Positions 18,921-25,905 of a stretch of DNA of 64,000 bases are shown one piece after another. The notes below the pieces were generated by a model. It worked only from the letters and a program-made list of their open reading frames with translations. It did no database searches and was not told where the DNA came from. The DNA lies in assembly GCF_021389975.1 (NCBI RefSeq), contig NZ_CP089981.1, positions 1,885,501-1,949,500 of the forward strand, written 5' to 3'. Positions within the stretch are counted from its first letter, which is position 1, and every line of letters begins with the position of its first letter. This DNA is from Fulvivirga ulvae (GTDB lineage: Bacteria > Bacteroidota > Bacteroidia > Cytophagales > Cyclobacteriaceae). The translations under genes were made by a program, and so were the position numbers.

Positions 18921-20155
18921 ATCTGGCTTTTTAGGCGGAAAGTTTGTGTAATCTTAACTCCGTCCCGTAAGACGGTTAATCTTAGCTTTTTATTTTCTTT
19001 GGCGTTTAGGAAGCTGATGATGTTGTTCAGACGCAACCTGCTGGCATCGATACTGTTAATCGAAACAAGAATGTCGCCTTTTTTAAAGCCTGCCTTTTCT
19101 CCGGCAGAGTGATTTCTAACCTCAGTGATTTCATAGGTATTGAGCCTGCTCCCTATAGCCTTAACAACTAATCCACTTAGGTTATAGGTAAAGTCTTTTT
19201 TGTAGCTTTTCCCCTTTTTTAGGTATAATTTTTCTTCGGGAAAATTTATAACTACAGTAAAACGGCTGAGGATCTCACCGCCTATGGAGCCATTCCGGAA
19301 TGTTCCGATATTTTTAAGACTATCCAGAAATGAATTTGTTTCGGGAAACGTGGCAAGAATATCCGGCCAGCAGGCTTCTCCCAGATGGAAATAATTAAGT
19401 CGTGCCATTTCACCTTCCAGCAGGCCGCCTAATCCCCTACCTAAAGAGGTTGAGATATGTTTCTCTGGCAATATGATCTGCGGGTCCGACGACTTATCTA
19501 ACAACAGTCCATGGCTCGCACCTGTATCTACCAGCAGCTTTACATCCAGATAGTCGCCCGTGTTGTATACTATACGACCCGTTACGTAAGGCTTAGTATC
19601 TTCCACCTTTATGGGGACTTCATGAAACCTCCTGCGTTTTTTAAAGTATTCGGGAGTAGTGAGGGTTAAAATCTTTTTATCATAGTTTATGGTGACAATA
19701 AACCGGCTGAAGATCTCATAACCCAAAATACCATGTACTTCCGTTCCCAAATAGTTACGCAGTTCGAGGTAGTCTTCTGCAAGTACTAACATGGCATGCC
19801 CCTTCCCTGTTACACCCGGTAGAGAAAGGGATACATTGTTGGTAATATATGCATCTACCAGTCTTTCTCCTCCCAGCCCTGAAATGGTATATTTCCGCGA
19901 ATAATGAAGGTTCAGGATATCGCTGAAAGACTTTTCAGTAAGAATAGTTGTGCGAACGCCGGTATCCAGAATAAACTTCAGAGGCAACTGATTATTGAGT
20001 ACTACCGGTACAACGATAAGGTTATTATAGATTTCAAATGGAATGTTTACCCGCTTGGCATCATTAAGTTCAAAACCCAAAGTCTGGCCACTGGATTTCG
20101 AAAAAAACAAGAATAAAAAAGAGCAAAAAGTAAAGCCAATTAAAATTTTTCTCAT
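18917..20155 (-). CDS. Exported retropepsin-like aspartyl protease with PDZ domain
   Basis: A 412-residue exported protein (signal peptide about 1-23). Two retropepsin-type active-site motifs are present in one chain: FILDTGVRTT (D64) and LLVDTGASHG (D210), so the two lobes may form an intramolecular active site. A PDZ domain closes the protein (about 325-410: AGEKAGFKKGDILVSINSID). This architecture is widespread in Bacteroidota and is of unknown function, possibly envelope proteolysis. It lies alone on the minus strand. Confidence 0.87.
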   Translation of the reverse strand: MRKILIGFTFCSFLFLFFSKSSGQTLGFELNDAKRVNIPFEIYNNLIVVPVVLNNQLPLKFILDTGVRTTILTEKSFSDILNLHYSRKYTISGLGGERLVDAYITNNVSLSLPGVTGKGHAMLVLAEDYLELRNYLGTEVHGILGYEIFSRFIVTINYDKKILTLTTPEYFKKRRRFHEVPIKVEDTKPYVTGRIVYNTGDYLDVKLLVDTGASHGLLLDKSSDPQIILPEKHISTSLGRGLGGLLEGEMARLNYFHLGEACWPDILATFPETNSFLDSLKNIGTFRNGSIGGEILSRFTVVINFPEEKLYLKKGKSYKKDFTYNLSGLVVKAIGSRLNTYEITEVRNHSAGEKAGFKKGDILVSINSIDASRLRLNNIISFLNAKENKKLRLTVLRDGVKITQTFRLKSQI

Positions 20156-20268
20156 ACACTTCAGGCGTAACTCGTATTCTTAAAATTTAAGAATTTTGCG
20201 CGACAGATTTATCAGATAGCGAACATAATTTCATTTCCTTTCATTAAAATAACCCAATATGGGGGATT

Positions 20269-20778
20269 TTAGTTTTTCTTAAGATGATAGGAAATATCTG
20301 CCTTAATTAGCCTGTATCCAGGAAATAAACCTGTAATAGTACCCACTACCAAAACGCAGCCAAATACAAAGGCCAGATCTCCGAAACTGGTTATCTTATA
20401 CCTTAGGCTGAGGTTTAAAATCTCACCCAATGGAGCAACATCAAGAGCAATAAGACTGAAGAGTATTGCCAGAACCGATAGTATCAGCGATTCTGTAAGG
20501 ATTAATTTGTAAATAGCCAGGGGCCCGGCACCAAGCAATTTTCTTATGCTAACCTCTTTAACCAAATACTTGTAACTAATATTATTGATACTGTTGGCAG
20601 CGAATATTATTATTGCCACACTGACCATAATTACAGAAACCCTGCCATATGCCTTAAATAAAGCAAAGCTGCTGATAAGGCATGCATATCCTATTGCCGA
20701 TACAGCAATACTCACTATATAAAACAGCACGTGCTGCCGGAGCTTTCGAAGCGATATGATACAATGATTCCAAAACAT
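20269..20778 (-). CDS. Miniature FtsX-like permease protein
   Basis: A 169-residue protein with about four membrane helices (about 17-41, 46-64, 90-112, 132-155). It joins the N-terminal segment typical of Bacteroidota MacB-type permeases (IISLRKLRQHVLFYIVSIAVSAIGYACL) directly to the C-terminal FtsX segment with the coupling motif KEVSIRKLLGAG (74-85). The roughly 200-residue periplasmic domain that normally separates these parts is absent, and the usual second half of a Bacteroidota permease is missing too. No ABC ATPase gene is nearby. It could be an internal-deletion remnant or a stand-alone small permease subunit; the intact frame favours continued use. Confidence 0.65.
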   Translation of the reverse strand: MFWNHCIISLRKLRQHVLFYIVSIAVSAIGYACLISSFALFKAYGRVSVIMVSVAIIIFAANSINNISYKYLVKEVSIRKLLGAGPLAIYKLILTESLILSVLAILFSLIALDVAPLGEILNLSLRYKITSFGDLAFVFGCVLVVGTITGLFPGYRLIKADISYHLKKN

Positions 20779-20909
20779 TTGAAATATTGTAATTCAAGAA
20801 ATATACCATAATATTAACCGCTTTTAAAGGCAGCAGGGCAAGCTAAAATTAAAAATATGTTCAACCTCATACATTATAGTTGTACATAAATGAACACTTT
20901 TCTACTAAA

Positions 20910-21491
20910 TCACGTCTTGCTCAAATCGTCCCAGATGGAATAGTTATCGAAAGTATGCGACTCTAAGCGGGGGATGACCTCCTCCGCCGTGGATATGTTA
21001 AGAATAAGCTTACGATTCTGTGGCTTCAGAAATCCCTGCTTCACCATATGATCCATTTGAAGCAAAAGATGGTCGTAAAAGCCACCGACATTAAGTAGTC
21101 CAACAGGCTTTTTAATTATACCTAATTGCACCCATGTAAGGATCTCACCAAGCTCTTCGAGCGTACCAAAACCACCGGGCATGGCAATAAAAGCATCAGC
21201 CAGCTCAGCCATTTTTTGTTTTCTCTCATGCATCGACTTCACAACCAGCAGCTCAGTCAACCCAAGGTGTCCAACCTCCTTTCTCATCAGGAAATCAGGT
21301 ATAACACCTGTCACACTTCCGCAATTATTCATTACAGCATCTGCTATAGTACCCATCAAGCCTACCTTACCTCCACCATAAATCAGGCTTTTGTTATTTT
21401 TTGCCATCCATTTGCCCAGTGTTTGCGCTTCGGCATCGTAGATAGGTTCATTACCGTGGCTTGAACCACAAAAGACACAGATATTCTTCAT
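20910..21491 (-). CDS. LOG family protein (TIGR00730)
   Basis: A 193-residue Rossmann-fold protein starting at MKNICVFCGSS (ATG at 21491; an upstream in-frame ATG at 21530 would add an unlikely hydrophobic leader). The family motif PGGFGTLEE is at 105-113 and the partner SMHERKQKM at 86-94. LOG proteins hydrolyse nucleoside 5'-monophosphates (cytokinin riboside or purine monophosphates) to the base and ribose 5-phosphate. It is divergent from the RidA-like gene with 41 bases between starts. No plant-hormone genes are nearby, so nucleotide housekeeping is more likely. Confidence 0.9.
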   Translation of the reverse strand: MKNICVFCGSSHGNEPIYDAEAQTLGKWMAKNNKSLIYGGGKVGLMGTIADAVMNNCGSVTGVIPDFLMRKEVGHLGLTELLVVKSMHERKQKMAELADAFIAMPGGFGTLEELGEILTWVQLGIIKKPVGLLNVGGFYDHLLLQMDHMVKQGFLKPQNRKLILNISTAEEVIPRLESHTFDNYSIWDDLSKT

Positions 21492-21532
21492 ATTTTTAAG
21501 GTATTGAAAAGTAAAACTAATAAAAAGCATCC

Positions 21533-21919
21533 ATGAAGAAAAGGTTGAACATATCTACCGGGGCTCCCTGGGAAGATATAGTCGGTTATTCAAGGGCCGT
21601 ACGTATTGGAAACACTATCGAAGTATCAGGCACTGTAGCCGTGAGAGATGGAAAACTGGTAGGTCAGGATAACCCCTACGAGCAGACCAGATGTATTTTG
21701 CAAATTATAGATGACAGCATTCAGAAAGCCGGAGCTCAGTTATCCGATGTAGTTCGCACCAGAATATTTGTAACCGACATTGGCCAATGGCAAATGATAG
21801 GAAAAGCTCATGGCGAAGTTTTTGGAGATATAAAACCCGCTACCTCAATGATAGAAGTAAGCCGATTGATCAGCCCGGAATATTTGTTGGAGATAGAGGC
21901 TACTGCTATTGTTCAGTAG
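21533..21919 (+). CDS. RidA superfamily protein lacking the catalytic arginine
   Basis: A 128-residue YjgF/RidA-fold protein (RAVRIGNTIEVSGTVAV, GAQLSDVVRTRIFVTD, SRLISPEYLLEIEATAIV). In imine-hydrolysing RidA the arginine of the PARS-type motif before the LP segment binds the substrate carboxylate; here that position reads KPATSM (T104), so the arginine is missing. It therefore probably belongs to a non-deaminase Rid subgroup. Its last 14 bases overlap a candidate small membrane-protein gene on the other strand. Confidence 0.88.
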   Translation: MKKRLNISTGAPWEDIVGYSRAVRIGNTIEVSGTVAVRDGKLVGQDNPYEQTRCILQIIDDSIQKAGAQLSDVVRTRIFVTDIGQWQMIGKAHGEVFGDIKPATSMIEVSRLISPEYLLEIEATAIVQ

Positions 21920-22031
21920 AGCCGTCTATATCATGTTTATTATCGCTGATCATTTTGTTAGGAAATATCATCGGAGAAATGATAGCCAAAACAAACAATA
22001 CAAGAACAAGTACCAACGCTAAATAACCCAT
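21906..22031 (-). CDS. Candidate small single-pass membrane protein (41 residues)
   Basis: This short frame reads MGYLALVLVLVLFVLAIISP at its N-terminus, then MIFPNKMISD and a polar tail ending in DGSTEQ. One clear membrane helix (about 3-22) followed by a charged tail is a typical small-membrane-protein layout. It starts at the ATG at 22031 and stops inside the 3' end of the RidA-like gene. No SD is visible, as expected in this phylum. The 184-base gap between flanking genes has no other content. Existence is inferred from composition only. Confidence 0.5.
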   Translation of the reverse strand: MGYLALVLVLVLFVLAIISPMIFPNKMISDNKHDIDGSTEQ

Positions 22032-22124
22032 ATATATAATGTTTTTATCTTTTGTGCAAAGATAGTAAGGCACCTGTAATATTAAAATATTTTATAATTT
22101 ACCTTGCACAATATTTGCTCCAGT

Positions 22125-23546
22125 ATGGCCATGAAACACACACTTTACTTAATAACAATACTTTCCATTATCCTGCTACCAGATATCCAGGCCCAGGAAA
22201 CAAAACTCTTTACCACTGATAGTTCAGCCTATGCTATCGGCGATATTGTTAATGGAGAAAAAACAGGTCTATGGAGATTCTATAATACACAGGATATAAA
22301 ACTGGAAGAAGGGAAGTTTGAAAATAACCAGAGACAGGGAGTATGGCGCTTTTTCTACCCCTCTGGCGGTGTAAAAGCTAAAGTAATGTATGTAGAGGAT
22401 CTCCCTACTGATTATATAGGCCTTTCTCCCGGCGGTATAATCGAACAGGCAGGAAAATATGAGCATGGCAAGAAGCATGGCGAATGGGTTACCTACTATG
22501 CTGACGGGCAGCCCATGTATGTCAAAACTTATCAAAATGGAGTACAGCAAGGCCCCTTTTATTACTATGGCCCGTATGGGGAGTTGTTGGCAGAGGGAAG
22601 TTATATGGCTGATACCACACATGGTCAGTGGAAAGAATATAATCAGTTTGGCAGACTAATTTTGGAAGGTAGGTATAATGAAGGTATAATGGAAGGTATA
22701 TGGAAATCATATTATGACTTTGGGAAAATAATGGAAATTCAAAAATATGAAGCCGGATTGCCTGACAGTACCTGGATGGAGTATCATGAAAATGGAAAAC
22801 CTAAAAGTATAAAACATTACGACAAGGGACTACCTAAAAACAAATGGCAATCTTTTTACAAAGATGGCGAGCTGCGGGAATTGAAATTTTATAATAACGG
22901 ATGGCAGGACAGTGTTTACCTGACATACTTTGACAATAGAAACCTGGCAACACAGGGGTTCTACTCCAACGGGGTAAGAGAGGGGAACTGGAGATATTTC
23001 AATGAAGATGGTTTTGTGATTGAGGAAGGAAAGTACAAGAACGATGAGCAACACGGACAATGGTTCACTTATTATGACAGAGGACAGCTAAGGTCAGTCG
23101 GCAGTTTTTATTATGGCCTGGAAGATGGTCTTTGGGGTATTTTTCATACTACCGGCCTTCTCATGCAAGAAGAAACCTGGGACAAAGGCAAACTTATGAC
23201 CACCAGCCCTTATTATACCATTTATGGTGATACGCTCTCCGCCGGAGACCTGAAAAACGGTAACGGACTAAAAATCAACTACTATATTGATGGTAAAAAG
23301 GAAATTGAGTGCCAATTCGAAAATGGAGTTCCTCATGGTTCTTGGACGTATTATGAAAAGGATGGCAGCGTAGCCGAGATAGGTCAATTCAAAAACGGCC
23401 TCAGACAAGGACGTTGGATATACTACTATGACAATAAAAGGAAAGAAGCCGAGGGAGATTTTGAAAATGGAGAAAAAACAGGCACTTGGTATTATTACTA
23501 CAAAAGTGGCGGACTTAGGGAATCAGAAGATTATACTGAAAAGTAA
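22125..23546 (+). CDS. Exported MORN/YwqK-repeat protein
   Basis: A large (about 473 residues) exported protein with signal peptide (LYLITILSIILLPDIQAQ). Starts are possible at ATG 22125 or 22131. The mature part is an array of about 23-residue repeats of the form G.W..Y...G.l..e..y.nG...G, for example HGEWVTYYADGQP, QGPFYYYGPYGEL, HGQWKEYNQFGRL, REGNWRYFNEDGF and QGRWIYYYDNKRK. Databases name such proteins YwqK family antitoxin, but a toxin-antitoxin role is not supported here: there is no partner gene. A surface or periplasmic scaffold is as likely. A second, shorter member is encoded at 52767. Confidence 0.85.
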   Translation: MAMKHTLYLITILSIILLPDIQAQETKLFTTDSSAYAIGDIVNGEKTGLWRFYNTQDIKLEEGKFENNQRQGVWRFFYPSGGVKAKVMYVEDLPTDYIGLSPGGIIEQAGKYEHGKKHGEWVTYYADGQPMYVKTYQNGVQQGPFYYYGPYGELLAEGSYMADTTHGQWKEYNQFGRLILEGRYNEGIMEGIWKSYYDFGKIMEIQKYEAGLPDSTWMEYHENGKPKSIKHYDKGLPKNKWQSFYKDGELRELKFYNNGWQDSVYLTYFDNRNLATQGFYSNGVREGNWRYFNEDGFVIEEGKYKNDEQHGQWFTYYDRGQLRSVGSFYYGLEDGLWGIFHTTGLLMQEETWDKGKLMTTSPYYTIYGDTLSAGDLKNGNGLKINYYIDGKKEIECQFENGVPHGSWTYYEKDGSVAEIGQFKNGLRQGRWIYYYDNKRKEAEGDFENGEKTGTWYYYYKSGGLRESEDYTEK

Positions 23547-23591
23547 CTTTTAATAACGCATTTCAGTATAAGCATACAAAACATCGCATAA

Positions 23592-24146
23592 ATGAGAAAA
23601 CTAATAGTAGCAGGTGGAATAATAGTAGCTGTTATAATTATAAGTATGGTAGGACTCAGGTTCTACACTAAGTCATTCAGCCCGCAGGATAAAGCCATTT
23701 TCGAGGAAGAAAATGTGAAAATTGCAGTATCATATAGCCGCCCTTTTAAAAAAGAGCGTGAAATATTCGGAGATCTAGTACCTTATAACGAGGTGTGGAG
23801 AACCGGCGCCAATGAAGCGACCACTTTTACTACCGATAAGGATTTAATGATTGGAAATAAACTTCTTAAGGCTGGTTCCTATTCATTATTTTCCATTCCC
23901 CGAAGCAATAACTGGACAGTTATCTTCAATAACGAAGTTGGCCAATGGGGTATAGCTCCGTTTTCAGGTGAAGCTAACAGAGATCCACAACAAGACGCTC
24001 TGACCATTGATGTAGCTACAATCAAGACCCCTGACCTTTTTGAGCAATTTACCATTACTTTTGAACAAATGGGCCAGGAAATTGAAATGATCCTAATGTG
24101 GGACCATACCCTGATAGTGGTTCCTATGTATGTAGTGAACAACTAA
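23592..24146 (+). CDS. DUF2911 family protein
   Basis: A 184-residue protein with one N-terminal hydrophobic segment (LIVAGGIIVAVIIISMVGL), so membrane-anchored or exported. The DUF2911 pattern is clear: VKIAVSYSRPFKKER.IFG, LVPYNEVWRTGANEATTFTT and AGSYSLFSIPRSNNWTVIFN. This family is frequent in Bacteroidota and its function is unknown. It follows the MORN protein by 45 bases on the same strand, so co-transcription is plausible, and its TAA overlaps the stop codon of the convergent PorE-like gene. Confidence 0.87.
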   Translation: MRKLIVAGGIIVAVIIISMVGLRFYTKSFSPQDKAIFEEENVKIAVSYSRPFKKEREIFGDLVPYNEVWRTGANEATTFTTDKDLMIGNKLLKAGSYSLFSIPRSNNWTVIFNNEVGQWGIAPFSGEANRDPQQDALTIDVATIKTPDLFEQFTITFEQMGQEIEMILMWDHTLIVVPMYVVNN

Positions 24147-25879
24147 AGATTCAGGATTTTTACTTCCACTTTTATGTCAGCCACACCAGACTCCTGACTA
24201 TCGCTTTCCATTCTTTCCTTGCGTGAAGTTACTACCTGTATCCTGTTCTCGTTCACGCCCCGGCCTATAAGGTAAGCTTTTATTGCTTCGGCCTGTTCTT
24301 TTGTACGGTCGTTGTGATATGTTTTCTTTATTTGTTCCTCCTCTATAACCTCGTAGCCGGCATCCGCAATATCCTCAGAGTCTTCATCAAAATCTTCGTT
24401 GTCCCATTCAGTCGCACCCTCCCCCAATGAATCTTCCTCAACTTCTTTTTCAACCTGTTCTGTAATTAAAGGTCTTTTTACTTTGGTTATAACGGTATCA
24501 GATTGAATTTCCGTAAGGTCCGGATCAGATTGTACCGAGTCTTTTTTAAAATTATTCTGAGCAACAAGAATTTCGATCTTCATGTTAGGGTTCTTCCTAA
24601 GTACTTCGGCTATTCTCCGTAACTCAAATGTTGAGTTGTCACTTATTTCCGAAGAGTGCTTCTCAAAAACCACATCAGGATTATAGGTCGCCCCCGGAGC
24701 TATTTTTGAAAGTGTCACCTGTAAGTTCTCCTTATCCCTGACGCCAACCTCTTCTGTAAAATCATACACCTTTGAAAAGTACAGGTAAGTTGGGTCATCC
24801 ATATCTATTGCTACATCATAAACCGAACCTTCTTTTAATACTATGGCAAACTCACCTTTTCTGCCCACTTTCTCATTCCATAAACGATCCCTGTTGCCAA
24901 CATTGAACACAGTAAGGTTGGCATCCAAAGGTTCACCGGTAGCCGCATCCGTAACGGTACCTTGTATGCGCATCACTTTTTTAGGTTGGAACTCATCAGG
25001 GATCAATATCTGGACCAGCTCCCTGTCCCGGTCACCTTGTACATCAGCAAACAGGTACCTCCCCTTGGCAGGTATACTTATAAACTGATCATTTTTATCG
25101 GTATTGACGAAATCAAGAGGTATTGGGTCTGACCAGGTTTCCCCCGACTTTGTCGTGATATACAGGTCAAGTCCGCCTTTGCCTCCAAACTGATCAGAAG
25201 CAAATATTAAAGTCTCACCATCGGCAAGTATCCTTGGCGTTTGCGAGTTGCCCGTGTTAATGTTGGCCGGAAGTTCTTTGGGTGTGTCCCATCCGTTATA
25301 TGTTTTTTTGGAAACCATCAGCCTGCACCCACTAGCCCCACCATATTCACTCATTTTTTCGCAGCGCATAAAGTACAGGTACTCCCCATCGGGCGACATC
25401 ATACCTGCCCCTTCGTTTTCGCTGGAATTTACCGGACTGCCCAGATTACCAGGAGCCTCCCAGTCATTGCCCCTGCGGTTACTGGACCATAGATCAAACC
25501 CACCTAAACCGGATTTCCGGGATGTAAACAGCATTACGCTACCGTCAAAATTGAGGCTATAACCACCCCTGTAATTCAGCGTTGGTCTATTAATAAGCTT
25601 ATTAACCTCCAGCCCGTCATTCCATGTTGAGACTGTTTTTTTGGTTGCCCATCGCATGCCATGGTGCCCGTCATCCGTATAATCTGATAAATACAGTAAG
25701 GTCTGTCCATCACCACTGATAAAAGGCGCATAAAGGTTAATTGAAGGGCGATTTATGTTAGAGGGAAGCTTTCTAATTTTGTCTTGTGAAATAGCATTAG
25801 TTATATTAATTATACAAATCAGAGAAAAAAAGCTCGCCCGAATGATGGAAGACATAATATTCTGTTTAGGTTTACGCAT
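24143..25879 (-). CDS. PD40-CRD-OmpA protein, PorE-like layout
   Basis: A 578-residue envelope protein. After a signal peptide come PD40 beta-propeller blades (SGDGQTLLYLSD, NFDGSVMLFTSRKSGLGGFD, SPDGEYLYFMR, LADGETLIFASDQFGGKGGLDLY; about 45-290), a carboxypeptidase-regulatory-like domain (RIQGTVTDAATGEPLDANLTV; about 300-390) and a C-terminal OmpA-like domain (from about 400). This order matches PorE of the type IX secretion system except for the missing TPR segment. The OmpA domain is odd: an acidic insert of about 60 residues splits it, and the peptidoglycan-binding Asp and Arg are replaced (LVAQNN; TKEQAEA). ATG at 25855 (MSSII) is an alternative start. It is divergent from the WD40-caspase. 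Confidence 0.85.
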   Translation of the reverse strand: MRKPKQNIMSSIIRASFFSLICIINITNAISQDKIRKLPSNINRPSINLYAPFISGDGQTLLYLSDYTDDGHHGMRWATKKTVSTWNDGLEVNKLINRPTLNYRGGYSLNFDGSVMLFTSRKSGLGGFDLWSSNRRGNDWEAPGNLGSPVNSSENEGAGMMSPDGEYLYFMRCEKMSEYGGASGCRLMVSKKTYNGWDTPKELPANINTGNSQTPRILADGETLIFASDQFGGKGGLDLYITTKSGETWSDPIPLDFVNTDKNDQFISIPAKGRYLFADVQGDRDRELVQILIPDEFQPKKVMRIQGTVTDAATGEPLDANLTVFNVGNRDRLWNEKVGRKGEFAIVLKEGSVYDVAIDMDDPTYLYFSKVYDFTEEVGVRDKENLQVTLSKIAPGATYNPDVVFEKHSSEISDNSTFELRRIAEVLRKNPNMKIEILVAQNNFKKDSVQSDPDLTEIQSDTVITKVKRPLITEQVEKEVEEDSLGEGATEWDNEDFDEDSEDIADAGYEVIEEEQIKKTYHNDRTKEQAEAIKAYLIGRGVNENRIQVVTSRKERMESDSQESGVADIKVEVKILNL

Positions 25880-25899
25880 TCTAAATATAATGATTTAGA
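25880..25899. promoter_or_regulatory. Inverted repeat between divergent PorE-like and caspase genes
   Basis: TCTAAAT-ATAATG-ATTTAGA is a perfect 7-bp inverted repeat with a 6-base spacer and fills most of the 26 bases between the two most upstream start codons. It could be an operator shared by both genes, but the short AT-rich arms could also arise by chance. Confidence 0.3.
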
Positions 25900-25905
25900 G
25901 CAAAA

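Noticed and set aside
22125..23546. Toxin-antitoxin system based on the YwqK name
   Set aside because: The protein is exported, has no small partner gene, and the same repeats occur in proteins with no toxin link.
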